Assembly (NCBI GenBank): GCA_035540915.1
Contig: DATLFQ010000108.1
Span: 1 to 32,707 of the forward strand
From: DATLFQ01 sp035540915
GTDB lineage: Bacteria; Actinomycetota; Acidimicrobiia; Acidimicrobiales; GCA-2861595
DNA length: 32,707 nucleotides
Reading direction: 5' to 3'
In this document: positions 1 through 8,786 of the stretch, one piece after another
Layout: each line of letters starts with the position of its first letter
How positions within the stretch are numbered: the stretch's first letter is position 1
Notes under the pieces: generated by a model
The model's input: the letters and a program-made list of their open reading frames with translations, nothing else
Told to the model about the DNA's origin: nothing
Databases searched by the model: none
Position numbers and translations under genes: made by a program

Positions 1-2511
1 GTCCCCGGCGGGGCCATCCCGTCGTTCTCGTTCTCCCGCCTCGCCGGCGGCGACCGCTACGCAACCGCCGCGGCCATCGCCACCGCCGCGTTCCCCTCGG
101 GGGCCGAGACGGTGGTCGTCGCCACCGGCGAGAACTTCCCCGACGCCCTGGCCGGCAACTACCTGGCCGGCACGCTGGGGGCGCCCATCCTGCTCACCAC
201 CAGGTCGGTGCCGGTGCCCGGCGCCACGCTGGCCGCCCTGCAGACCCTCAAGGCGCGCAACGTCGTGCTCCTCGGGCTGACCGGCGCCATCAGCCAGGCG
301 GTCGAGAATGCCCTGGCCGCCACCACTTCCACGGCCTCCGGCGGCGGCAACCTGGCCGTGACCCGGCTGGGCGGCAGCACCCGGTACGAAACGACGAAGG
401 CCATCGTGCTGAACCCTGGTTCATCCGCGGTCGGCTCGGCGGGCGGCAGGCGCACGGCGTTCCTGGCCAGCGGCGAGGCGTTCCCCGACGCGCTGTCGGT
501 CGGCCCGGTGTCCTACGCCCGCAAGTACCCGACCATCCTCACCACGCCCGGCTCGTTGCACACGGCGGCCAGCGACGCGCTAAGCGCCCTGGGCATCCAG
601 CAGGTGATCGTGGCGGGCGGGACCACCGCCGTCTCGGCATCCACCGAGCTGGCCGTCCAGGCCCTGGGCATCACCACCCTCACCCGCTTCAACGGGGCCG
701 ACCGCTCCGAGACCTCCCGCATCGCGGCCGACTTCGCCATCGACAACCTCGGCTTCCGGACCAACCACCTCAACGTGGCGACGGGCGACAACGCCAAGTT
801 CGGGGTGGACGCCCTGGCCGGCGGGCCGCACGGCGGCCGGGAGCAGGCGGTCAACGTCATCACCTTCAGCGGGGCGGCCCCGGGCAAGGCGACCGAGTTC
901 GCCGCCGCCCGCTCGGCCGAGCTGATCGACGGCCACGTCCTCGGTGGTCCCGACGCGCTTCCCGACGCCGTCGTGAGCCCGATCACGGCCGGCGCCCGCG
1001 GCCAGGGGACCGTCCCGGCCCGGCCCACGATCGCCGCCATCACGCCGTCCACCGGCCCCTCCTCGGGCAACACTCCCTTCACCATCACCGGGACCAACCT
1101 GGGCTCGACCTCGGTGGTGGACTTCTGCGGGGTGTCACCAACCAGCGTGGTCGTCACCGCCACGACCGTCAGCGGCACGACGCCGGCCCGCCCGAACGGC
1201 GCCTGCTTCGTCAACGTGTCGGCCGCCGGCGGGAGCGCCGGCGTCACCTACACCTACACCGGCGGCCCCACCATCTCGTCGCTCACGCCCTCGGTCGGTC
1301 CGGTGTCGGGCGGCACCTCCTTCACCATCACGGGCACGGCGCTGGGCGGCACCACCTCGGTGGACTTCTGCGGGGCATCGGCCACCCTCGGCACGGTGAC
1401 CGCCACCACGGTGACCGGGACGACGCCGGCCCGGGCGGCGGGCCGGTGCACCGTCACCGTCACGACCTCCGGCGGCAGCGCGTTCACCACCTTCTCCTTC
1501 GGCACCGGCGCCACGATCACCGGCATCACGCCGCTGTCCGGCCCGGTCGGGGGCGGCACGCCCTTCACCATTACCGGCAGCGGCCTGGGCGGGACCACCG
1601 CCGTCGACTTCTGTGGCGCCGCAGCCGCCTCGGTGTCCTCGACCAGCACCACCGTCAGCGGCACGACGCCGGCCCGGCCGGCCGGTACCTGCATCGTCAC
1701 GGTGACCACGCCGAGCGGCAACGTCACCACCACGTTCACCTTCGGCACGGGGCCGATCGTCACCTCCATCACGCCGGCCTCCGGCCCGGTCGGCGGCGGC
1801 ACCAGCGTCGCCATCTCCGGCCAGAACCTGGCCGGGACAACCGCCGTGACCTTCTGCGGCGCGGCCGCGACCACCTTCAACGCCTCGGCCACCACCGTCA
1901 CGGCCATCACGCCGGCCCGCCCGGCGGGCGTGTGCCAGGTCACCCTGACCACACCGGACGGCGCCGGCACCGTCAACTTCGTCTACGGAGGGGTGCCCTC
2001 CATCACGTCCATCACGCCGGTCAGCGGGACGGTGTCGGGTGGCACGAGCTTCACCATCACCGGCGCCAACCTGGGCGGCACGACATCGGTCCAGTTCTGC
2101 GGGGCGGACGCCACGAACGTGGTGGTCAACGCGGCGGGGACTTCCATCACGGGCAGCACGCCGGCCCGCCCGGCCGGCACCTGCCTCGTCACGGTGAGTT
2201 CCACCAGCGGCCCGGCGACGACCGTCTTCACCTTCACCACCACCCCGGCGGCGCCCACCATCTCGTCGATCTCGCCCACCAGCGGGCCGAGCTTCGGCGG
2301 CACCGCCTACTCCATCACCGGAACCAACCTGGCCGGCGCGACGTCGGTCAACTTCTGCGGGAGCAACGACACCGGGTTCACGGTCAACGCGGGGGGCACC
2401 ACCATCACCGGCACCACGCCGGCTCGGTCGCTCGGCTTCGGCGCCTGCAACGTGGTGGTGACCACACCCGGAGGCACGGCCAACGTGAACTTCACCTACA
2501 ACCTGCTGTAG
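1..2511 (+). CDS. Secreted cell-wall-binding (CWB2) protein with six IPT/TIG repeats, 5'-truncated by the window
   Basis: The reading frame is open from base 1, so the true start and any signal peptide lie upstream. The visible part starts inside a CWB2-type domain (DRYATA and FPDAL motifs). Two further CWB2 units follow (motifs TRYETT, FPDALS and DRSETS), ending near base 1000. From about base 1021 there are six IPT/TIG immunoglobulin-like repeats of about 80 codons, each opening with a version of ITPxSGPxxGGTxFTITG. CWB2 domains are known to hold proteins on the cell wall in Gram-positive bacteria. IPT/TIG repeats usually act as extracellular spacers or ligand-binding modules. Every IPT repeat carries an FCG cysteine and a second cysteine after a TPAR motif, so one disulfide per repeat is likely (inference). 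The gene ends 15 bases from the convergent subtilisin gene. A surface adhesin or stalk is plausible, but the ligand is unknown. Confidence 0.85.
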   Translation, partial: VPGGAIPSFSFSRLAGGDRYATAAAIATAAFPSGAETVVVATGENFPDALAGNYLAGTLGAPILLTTRSVPVPGATLAALQTLKARNVVLLGLTGAISQAVENALAATTSTASGGGNLAVTRLGGSTRYETTKAIVLNPGSSAVGSAGGRRTAFLASGEAFPDALSVGPVSYARKYPTILTTPGSLHTAASDALSALGIQQVIVAGGTTAVSASTELAVQALGITTLTRFNGADRSETSRIAADFAIDNLGFRTNHLNVATGDNAKFGVDALAGGPHGGREQAVNVITFSGAAPGKATEFAAARSAELIDGHVLGGPDALPDAVVSPITAGARGQGTVPARPTIAAITPSTGPSSGNTPFTITGTNLGSTSVVDFCGVSPTSVVVTATTVSGTTPARPNGACFVNVSAAGGSAGVTYTYTGGPTISSLTPSVGPVSGGTSFTITGTALGGTTSVDFCGASATLGTVTATTVTGTTPARAAGRCTVTVTTSGGSAFTTFSFGTGATITGITPLSGPVGGGTPFTITGSGLGGTTAVDFCGAAAASVSSTSTTVSGTTPARPAGTCIVTVTTPSGNVTTTFTFGTGPIVTSITPASGPVGGGTSVAISGQNLAGTTAVTFCGAAATTFNASATTVTAITPARPAGVCQVTLTTPDGAGTVNFVYGGVPSITSITPVSGTVSGGTSFTITGANLGGTTSVQFCGADATNVVVNAAGTSITGSTPARPAGTCLVTVSSTSGPATTVFTFTTTPAAPTISSISPTSGPSFGGTAYSITGTNLAGATSVNFCGSNDTGFTVNAGGTTITGTTPARSLGFGACNVVVTTPGGTANVNFTYNLL
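1021..2508 (+). repeat. Six tandem IPT/TIG-coding repeats of about 240 bp
   Basis: The repeats begin near 1021, 1264, 1509, 1752, 1992 and 2250. They share the DNA block that encodes TTPARPAG plus the FCG and late-cysteine positions. Spacing is 240-260 bp. They are diverged in sequence, so this looks like an old duplication within the gene. Confidence 0.8.
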
Positions 2512-2526
2512 CCCTGCGCCCGATCC

Positions 2527-4995
2527 TCAGCGCAGCAGCGCCGACAGGCCGGCCTCCGCCTCCGGCCTGATCGAGGCGGCCCCGCCGACCAGGACCACCT
2601 CCCAGAAACGCCGGTTCTGGGAGGTGAGCCAGGTCGACGCCGGAGGTGACCCGGCCAGGTCCTGGCCGTCGACCAGCAGCGTCACTGCCGCCTTGGCGGC
2701 GGCCGCCGGCCCTGCGGCCAGGGCGTCGGGCCAGTCCCGCCCCGTCGCGAGCCACAGCCGGTGGGGCCCGGCGCCGGCGGCCAGCGCCCGGTCCGCCACC
2801 AGCCGGGACGTCTCCCAGCGGGTGGCGCCGGCCAGGCGGCTCACGGTGACCTGCCGGGTGCCGTTGCCGTCGGGGTCGGCCAGCCCGCCGACCACGCGCT
2901 CGTCGACGGCCGCCGTCCCGCCCACCACCGTGGCCGCCGTCGCGCCCAGCGTGACCAGCGTAGCCGCTGTCTCGGGCGGCAGCTGGTCCCGGGTGGTCAG
3001 CAGGATGGGCCGGCCCTGGAGCGCCGCCAGGCCGGACACCGCAACCGCGTCGGGCCATCCCCGGTTCGGGTCGGCGTTGGCGCCTTCGGTGACATAGACC
3101 GAGCGCCCGCCCACCAGCACGGCCAGCCGGCCGGCGGTGTCGAAGCGGTTGGTGCCCGCCACCCGCTCGACGGTGCGGATGCCGTTGGCCCGCAGGGCCG
3201 CCTCCACCTCGGGTGACAGGGCCGACGAACCCCCGACCAGTACCGCGCTGGTCGCCCGGAGGCGACGGACCTCGGTCGCCACCGACGCCGGCAGCTGGTC
3301 CGACGGGCTCAGCAGCAGGGGCACCTGGCGGGCGCCGGCCAGTGGCGCGACGGCCAGCGCGTCGGCGTAGTCGTCTGCCCGGGCCACCATGAGCTCGCGC
3401 GCGCCGAAGCGGAACGCCCGCTGGGACAGGGCCACCGCCGTCTCGACGCGACCGGCCCCTGCCACCCGCTCCAGGGCGCTCACCGCCGGCTGCACGGCCG
3501 GCGGCAAAACGGTGGCGACCGGGCTGGCGCCCGCCGCGTTCATCGCCGTCACCGTGACGGTGTAGCCCGTCCCGTTGGCCAGCGGCCCCAGGGTGAACGA
3601 CGTGGCCCCCGGCGCCACCTCGGCGGTGGGGCCGCCCGGGGAGGCGGTGACCCGGTAGCCGGTCAGGGGGCTGCCCCCGTCGGTGGTGGGCGGCGTCCAT
3701 CGCACCGCCGCCGACGCGTTGCCGGCGGTGGCGGTCAGGCCGGAGGGAGCGCCCGGCACGTTCGCCCCGGGCGGCACCACGGGGGTCGCCGCGGTGATCG
3801 CGCCCAGGGCGGCCGCCGCGTCGACGCGCCCGTAGGCGGCCACGCCCGGGGTGCGGGTGGGGGCGGCCGTCAGCAGCAGCGCCCGTTCCAGCTCGTCCAC
3901 CGTGGCCGCCGGCCGGGCGGCCAGCAGCAGGCCGGCGATGCCGGCCACGGCCGGGCTGGCCGAGGACGTGCCGCAGAACGGCCCGTAGGTGCCGTCGGGC
4001 CGGGTGGAGGGGTGGCAGCCGGGGGCGGTCAGCTCGGCCCAGGGGCCGTGGTTCGAGAAGCCGTACCGCCCGTCGGTGGTGTCGGTACCGATGACGCCGA
4101 CGACTCCGGGCGTCGACGCCGGGTAGGCCGGGATCGGGTCGCCGTCGTTGCCCGCCGCCGCCACGACGAGGGCGCCCTGCCCGCGCGCGTAGGCGATGGC
4201 GTTGGCCATCGTCACGCTGGGCGACGGGGCGCTGAGGCTGAGGTTGATGACGCGGGCGCCCCGGTCGGCGGCATAGGCCACCCCCGCGGCGATGTCGGCC
4301 AGCGAGCCCAGCCCCTTGTCGTCGAGCACCTTCACCGGCATCACCGCGCACGTCCAGCAGTAGCCGGCGATGCCGCCGTTGCCGGCCCGGGCCGCAGCGA
4401 CCGCGGCCACCGAGGTGCCGTGGCCGAAGTCGTCGGCAGGGTCGTCGTCGCGGTTGACGAGGTCGGTGCCGGGGACCAGCGCGCCGGCCAGATCGGGGTG
4501 GCGCGGGTCCACGCCGCTGTCGAGCACGGCGATGACCACCGACGGGCTGCCCACGGTGGTGTCCCAGACCCGGTCGGCCCGGGTCAGCACCGGGCCCCAC
4601 TGCTCGGCCCACAGCGGGTCGGTCGGGACCCGTTCGGCCGCCTGGACCTCCTGGTCGGGCTCGGCGTAGGCGACGCCCGGGGCGCCTCCCAGCGCGGCCA
4701 GCGCGGCGTTGGTGCCGGCGGCCGGCACCTCCAGCACCTGCACGCCCAGCGGGCCGACCCGGTCGACGACGCGCGCGCCGCCCGCCTCGACGGCCGCCGC
4801 CTTCTCGGCCGGCGTGGCGCCCGCCCGCCAGCCCACCAGCAGGCGGGCCACCGGGGCGGCGGCCTCGTCCCCGGCCGCAGCGGCCGCCGGGGACGGCGGT
4901 GCCGGGGCGACGAAGACGACCGCGACGAGCGCCAGCGCGGCCACAACACGGGCGGCGGTGAGCCGGGTGGGCGGTCGGGAGCGGGATCGAGGCAT
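2527..4995 (-). CDS. Secreted subtilisin-family (S8) serine protease with FN3 and three CWB2 domains
   Basis: This is an 822-residue exported protease. A basic N-terminus and hydrophobic stretch (residues 11-40, ending in an Ala-rich region) form a signal peptide. An I9-like propeptide covers about 45-120. The S8 catalytic domain (about 125-390) has Asp159 in VLDSGVD, His192 in GHGTS, the oxyanion Asn283 in AGND and the nucleophile Ser344 in GTSSASP, so the triad is intact. A fibronectin type III domain covers about 413-500. Three CWB2 repeats (about 507-822) with DRxET-like and DAL motifs should tether the enzyme to the wall. Cysteines at 213, 216, 327 and 341 may form disulfides. The protein probably processes or matures other surface proteins; the substrate is unknown. 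The neighbouring convergent gene has the same CWB2 anchoring domain. The ATG at 4995 gives a complete signal peptide. Confidence 0.93.
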   Translation of the reverse strand: MPRSRSRPPTRLTAARVVAALALVAVVFVAPAPPSPAAAAAGDEAAAPVARLLVGWRAGATPAEKAAAVEAGGARVVDRVGPLGVQVLEVPAAGTNAALAALGGAPGVAYAEPDQEVQAAERVPTDPLWAEQWGPVLTRADRVWDTTVGSPSVVIAVLDSGVDPRHPDLAGALVPGTDLVNRDDDPADDFGHGTSVAAVAAARAGNGGIAGYCWTCAVMPVKVLDDKGLGSLADIAAGVAYAADRGARVINLSLSAPSPSVTMANAIAYARGQGALVVAAAGNDGDPIPAYPASTPGVVGVIGTDTTDGRYGFSNHGPWAELTAPGCHPSTRPDGTYGPFCGTSSASPAVAGIAGLLLAARPAATVDELERALLLTAAPTRTPGVAAYGRVDAAAALGAITAATPVVPPGANVPGAPSGLTATAGNASAAVRWTPPTTDGGSPLTGYRVTASPGGPTAEVAPGATSFTLGPLANGTGYTVTVTAMNAAGASPVATVLPPAVQPAVSALERVAGAGRVETAVALSQRAFRFGARELMVARADDYADALAVAPLAGARQVPLLLSPSDQLPASVATEVRRLRATSAVLVGGSSALSPEVEAALRANGIRTVERVAGTNRFDTAGRLAVLVGGRSVYVTEGANADPNRGWPDAVAVSGLAALQGRPILLTTRDQLPPETAATLVTLGATAATVVGGTAAVDERVVGGLADPDGNGTRQVTVSRLAGATRWETSRLVADRALAAGAGPHRLWLATGRDWPDALAAGPAAAAKAAVTLLVDGQDLAGSPPASTWLTSQNRRFWEVVLVGGAASIRPEAEAGLSALLR

Positions 4996-5115
4996 CGGGG
5001 GTCGGGGGAGCCGCGCCGGCCTCGTGCTGCCCGCCCTGCCCCCGCTCCTATTTGTACCGGTAGTTCGGCCCTTGTGGGGGCGCGGCGTCGTTGCCGGCCG
5101 CCGTCCCCTGCCCGG

Positions 5116-5850
5116 TCACCGTGGTGTTGGCCCAGCTCCTAACCTGACGGCGGCGGTCAGCACCAGGGTCACGCCCGGCCACTGCCGCATCGGCCGCACC
5201 AGGCGCTCGGCCTCGACCACCGCCCGCAGGGCCAGGTTCAGTGGGGCGGGGACGTGCTCGAGGTCGCTGCCCTTGCTGACCCGCCGGCGCCAGGCGATGG
5301 CCGGTCGCAGTGCCACGTTCCACGACCACAGGTCCAGCACGGAGAGCCCGGCCGCCTCGGCCAGCGCCCGCAGCTCGACGGCCACGTAACGGCGCCGGTG
5401 GCCGACGGCCACGTCGTGGGCCGACCACAGGGCCGGGTCGGCCGGCACGGTGACCAGAAGGCGGCCGCCCGGCGCCAGCGTGGCCGCCCAGGCCACCATG
5501 GCGGCCCGGTCGTCGTCGAGGTGCTCCAGCACGTCCATGGCGATCACGAGGTCCATCGACGCCAGCGCCACCGGCAGCCGGACGGCGTCGGACCGCGCCA
5601 CCGCGGCCTGCCGGTGGCGGGCGACGGCAGCAGCCGGCTCGTCCTGCTCGACGGCGACGGCGGCCCAGCCGAGCTGGGCCAGCACCCGGGTGTTGCCACC
5701 CCCGGCCGCCCCCACGTCGAGCGCCCGCCCCGGGCCGCCCCTCGCCGCGGCAAAGGCGGCCGCCTCGCGGTGGAGTACGCGGCGCCGCGCCGCGTACCAC
5801 CAGTGCCGGTCCTCCAGCGCGCAGAGCTTGGCGACCTCGGCGGTGTCCAC
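5116..5850 (-). CDS. Class I SAM-dependent methyltransferase
   Basis: This is a 244-residue soluble methyltransferase with a GTG start. Motif I is seen as ALDVGAAGGGNT (residues 43-54). An acidic residue ends the next strand (VEQDEP), and a DVLEHL motif follows at about 107-112, typical of the UbiE/Methyltransf_11 group. The N-terminal DRHWWYAARR segment is shared by methyltransferases that sit in polysaccharide and glycolipid clusters. It is divergent from the mannosyltransferase operon with only 58 bases between the starts, so the two probably share regulation and the substrate may be a lipid-linked sugar or surface glycan (inference). Confidence 0.85.
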   Translation of the reverse strand: MDTAEVAKLCALEDRHWWYAARRRVLHREAAAFAAARGGPGRALDVGAAGGGNTRVLAQLGWAAVAVEQDEPAAAVARHRQAAVARSDAVRLPVALASMDLVIAMDVLEHLDDDRAAMVAWAATLAPGGRLLVTVPADPALWSAHDVAVGHRRRYVAVELRALAEAAGLSVLDLWSWNVALRPAIAWRRRVSKGSDLEHVPAPLNLALRAVVEAERLVRPMRQWPGVTLVLTAAVRLGAGPTPR

Positions 5851-5893
5851 CCGCCCATCCTGCCCGTACCGGGGCGGAAGCAGAGCGAAAGAC

Positions 5894-5899
5894 TACGAT
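5894..5899 (+). promoter_or_regulatory. Putative -10 element of the glycan operon, leaderless arrangement
   Basis: TACGAT lies nine bases before the ATG at 5909. That puts the expected transcription start at or within about three bases of the ATG. No Shine-Dalgarno sequence is seen. The -35 region is not recognisable. Confidence 0.4.
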
Positions 5900-5908
5900 C
5901 AGCGGGCC

Positions 5909-7165
5909 ATGTCGTCCGCGGAGCCGGGCCTCGTCGCGCCGTTCGGGACGGCGCTGCAGCCGGCTCGGCCGGCTCCCGTGGCACCGCTGCCGGCCCCGGC
6001 GACCCGGAAGGGCGACCGCTGGTACCCGGTGCTGGTCTTCGGCGCGCTGTCGGCGGCGCTGTTCGTGGTCGTCGGCGTGTCGGTGTCGCTGATGGACGTG
6101 TTCCGCACGCCGCTCAACTGGCGCATCCTGCGCGACATCCCGTTCCTGGAGGGCTGGGTGCGGTGGGACGCCGGCTGGTACTGGTGGATCGCCCGCCACG
6201 GCTACTTCCTGGAGGACGCCCGCCAGTCGCCGGTGGCCTTCTTCCCGGGCTACCCGCTGGTGCTGCAGGCCCTGTCGCCCTACACCGGCGGGCCGATGCT
6301 GGCCGGCATCCTGGTCACCCTCGGCTCGGGGATGGGCGTGGCCGTGCTGTTCTTCCGCTGGTGCGCCGCCCGCCTGGGCACCGCCGCCGCCCGCACCGGC
6401 CTACTGGTGCTGCTGTGCTACCCCTTCGCCTACTACCTGGTCGGTGCCGTCTACGCCGACGCCCTGTACCTGTGCGCCGTGCTCGGGGCGTTCCTGCTGC
6501 TGGAACGGGGGCACCCCGTGCTGGCGGGCATCGTCGGCGCCCTGGCCACCGCCACGCGGCCCGTCGGGTACGCGCTCGTCCTGGGGCTGGTGCTTCGGTC
6601 GCTGGAACGGCGGGGTCGGCCGGTGGTGGGGCGAGGACCGCTTGCTGCGCCCGAGCACGTCCCAGCCAGCCGCTGGGCACCGGCCGGCGTGCTGATCTCG
6701 CTCGCCGGCCTGCTGGCCTACTCGGGCTGGCTCTGGTACCGCTTCGGCAACCCGCTGGCGTTCATCTCGGCCCAGGGCGAGTGGGGCCAGCCGCCCGGCC
6801 TGGCGACGTGGTCGAAGCAGGCCGCCCTCAGCGCGCTCGCGTCGTTCGAGTTCGACCTGTTCCACCTGCGCATCGTCGTGCACGCCGCCCTCACGCTCGC
6901 CGCCATCGCGCTGGTCCCGATGGTCGTGCGCCGGCTGGGCTGGGCCTACGGCGCCTACGCGGCGGCCACCATCCTGGTCCCTACCCTCACCAGCGCCGAC
7001 TTCGTCGGCCTGGGCCGCTACATGCTGGCCGCCTTCCCGTGCTTCGCGGTCGCCGGGCTGCTGCTGTCGGAGCGGCCCCGCCTACGGGCAGTCGTGCTGC
7101 CCCTCAGCCTCGGCCTGCTGCTGGTGTTCACCTCGCTGTTCTCCCGCTGGAACTACGTCTCTTGA
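5909..7165 (+). CDS. PIG-V/ArnT-like membrane mannosyltransferase
   Basis: This 418-residue polytopic membrane protein has about nine hydrophobic segments after a Pro-rich cytoplasmic N-terminus. The motif RWDAGWYWWIARHGY near residue 90, followed by FFPGYP, is the signature of the Mannosyl_trans2 (PIG-V-like) GT-C family. There an acidic residue near the first extracytoplasmic loop is catalytic and the sugar comes from a polyprenyl-phosphate donor. The ATG at 5909 is preferred to upstream in-frame codons because those lie inside the divergent methyltransferase gene. The stop codon overlaps the TTG start of the GT2 gene. That GT2 could make the polyprenyl-phosphate sugar used here (inference from context). 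The acceptor is unknown. Confidence 0.85.
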   Translation: MSSAEPGLVAPFGTALQPARPAPVAPLPAPATRKGDRWYPVLVFGALSAALFVVVGVSVSLMDVFRTPLNWRILRDIPFLEGWVRWDAGWYWWIARHGYFLEDARQSPVAFFPGYPLVLQALSPYTGGPMLAGILVTLGSGMGVAVLFFRWCAARLGTAAARTGLLVLLCYPFAYYLVGAVYADALYLCAVLGAFLLLERGHPVLAGIVGALATATRPVGYALVLGLVLRSLERRGRPVVGRGPLAAPEHVPASRWAPAGVLISLAGLLAYSGWLWYRFGNPLAFISAQGEWGQPPGLATWSKQAALSALASFEFDLFHLRIVVHAALTLAAIALVPMVVRRLGWAYGAYAAATILVPTLTSADFVGLGRYMLAAFPCFAVAGLLLSERPRLRAVVLPLSLGLLLVFTSLFSRWNYVS

Positions 7166-7929
7166 CGACAGGCCCCATCGGAGAGGACGCCCTGCGTTTC
7201 CAGAGCCTCAGCATCGTGTTCCCGATGTGGAACGAGGAGGCCTACGTGGAGACGACGCTGGCCGCCGCCTCCGAGGTGTGCGAGGAGCTGATCGACACCA
7301 GGGAGATCGGCGACTACGAGCTGGTCGTGGTGAACGACGCGTCGACCGACGCCACCGGCGCCATCGTCGACCGGCTAGCCGCCGCCGACCGGCGCATCCG
7401 CGTCGTGCACCACCCGGTCAACCGGACCCTGGGGGGCAGCGTGCGCAGCGGCTTCGCGGCGGCGACGGGCGAGCTGGTCCTCTACACCGACGCCGACCTG
7501 CCCTGCGACCTGGCCGAGCTGGCCAAGGCGTGCCGCCTGCTGCGCTACCACAACGCCGACATCGTGAGCGCCTACCGGCACGACCGCACCGGCGAGGGGC
7601 CGCGGCGGGCGCTGTACTCGTGGGTCTACAACTGGCTGGTCCGCCTGAGCTTCGGCCTGTACCTGCGGGACGTGAACTTCGCCTTCAAGCTCTGCCACCG
7701 CCGGGTCCTCGACAAGGTGCACCTGACCAGCGAGGGGTCCCTGTTCGACGTCGAGCTGCTGGTGCGGGCCAACCGCCAGGGCTTCAAGATCATCCAGTTC
7801 GGCGTCGACTACTTCCCGCGGTCGCGGGGCGTGTCGACGTTGTCGTCCACCTCGGTGATCACCAAGATGCTTCGCGAGATGGGAGCCCTCCGCCGCGAGC
7901 TGCGCCGGTCCCCGGAGTCGCCCCGATGA
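7162..7929 (+). CDS. Family 2 glycosyltransferase, polyprenyl-phosphate mannose/glucose synthase-like
   Basis: This is a 255-residue GT-A-fold enzyme. It has the N-terminal SIVFPMWNEE strand, NDASTDATG for nucleotide-sugar binding, and TDADLPCD as the metal-binding DxD region. The downstream DVNFAFKLCHR segment resembles dolichyl-phosphate mannose synthase relatives. No transmembrane segment is obvious. TTG at 7162 is chosen because it overlaps the stop of the previous gene by four bases (TTGA); the next internal start would remove the first beta strand. The enzyme probably charges a polyprenyl phosphate with a hexose for the membrane mannosyltransferase encoded just upstream. Confidence 0.87.
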   Translation: MTTGPIGEDALRFQSLSIVFPMWNEEAYVETTLAAASEVCEELIDTREIGDYELVVVNDASTDATGAIVDRLAAADRRIRVVHHPVNRTLGGSVRSGFAAATGELVLYTDADLPCDLAELAKACRLLRYHNADIVSAYRHDRTGEGPRRALYSWVYNWLVRLSFGLYLRDVNFAFKLCHRRVLDKVHLTSEGSLFDVELLVRANRQGFKIIQFGVDYFPRSRGVSTLSSTSVITKMLREMGALRRELRRSPESPR

Positions 7930-8786
7930 CCCCGCCGCTGCTCATCGTGAACGCCGACGACTACGGCCTGACCCAGGCGGTGTCCACCGGCATCCTGCGC
8001 GGCCACCGCTCCGGGGTGGTGTCCAGCACGTCGGTGCTGGCCGTCGCCCCCGCGTTCGCCACGACGGGCAAGTGGCTGGCCGACGAGCCGGGCCTGGGCG
8101 TCGGTGCCCACCTGGCCGCGGTCGGCGAGGACCCGCCACTGCTGTCGGCCCGCGAGATCCCCACGCTGGTGGACCGCAAGGGCCGCCTCGCCCCCACCTG
8201 GCGGGCGTTCCTCCAGCGGGACATGGCCAACCTGGTCGACCCGGCCGACCTGTTCCGCGAGTTCGCCGCGCAGGTGGACGCCATCGCCGAGCTAGGGGTG
8301 GCGATCTCCCACCTCGACACCCACCAGCACCTGCACCTGTGGCCCAAGGTGCGCCGGGTGGTGCTGGATCTGGCGCTGGCCGCCGACGTGCCGGCCGTCC
8401 GGGTGCCGCGCTCGTACCGGCGCCACCCGGTGGCGACCGGCGTGAAGCGGCTGGCCCGCACGCTGGCCACCCGGGCCGAGTCGGTCGGGCTGTGCGTGCC
8501 CGACGACGCGGCCGGCATCGACGAGGTCGGCTCGGTGGACGCCGCCGGGTTCGAGTCGGCCCTCGACGGGTTCCTGGCCCGCAGGGCGCCCTCCGCGGAG
8601 ATCGGGACCCATCCCGGCGAGGACGTCGACCCCGACCGCCACCGCTACCGCTGGGGCTACCAGTGGGGCGCCGAGCTGGAGCTGCTCACCTCGACCCGGG
8701 TGCGCCGGGCCATCGACCAGCGGGGCTTCGCGCTCGGCAACTACCACGACCTGGTCCGCCGCCGCGCCGGCGTGCCGGGGCCGTGA
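7926..8786 (+). CDS. ChbG/HpnK-type (YdjC family) carbohydrate deacetylase
   Basis: This 286-residue protein starts at an ATG overlapping the previous stop by four bases. Family signatures are clear: NADDYGL at residues 9-15 with the metal-binding Asp pair, HLDTHQHLHLWP with the metal-binding histidines, and the late EIGTHPGED motif. Family members remove N-acetyl groups from amino sugars, such as diacetylchitobiose in ChbG, or act in hopanoid glycolipid synthesis (HpnK). In this operon the likely substrate is an acetylated sugar on a lipid carrier or surface glycan (inference). The length is normal for the family. Confidence 0.88.
   Translation: MTPPLLIVNADDYGLTQAVSTGILRGHRSGVVSSTSVLAVAPAFATTGKWLADEPGLGVGAHLAAVGEDPPLLSAREIPTLVDRKGRLAPTWRAFLQRDMANLVDPADLFREFAAQVDAIAELGVAISHLDTHQHLHLWPKVRRVVLDLALAADVPAVRVPRSYRRHPVATGVKRLARTLATRAESVGLCVPDDAAGIDEVGSVDAAGFESALDGFLARRAPSAEIGTHPGEDVDPDRHRYRWGYQWGAELELLTSTRVRRAIDQRGFALGNYHDLVRRRAGVPGP

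Noticed and set aside
1446..2570. His/Arg-rich frame overlapping the IPT repeats
   Set aside because: It is a frame-shifted reading of the repeats. The HHHRR pattern comes from Thr/Ala codons of the real frame.
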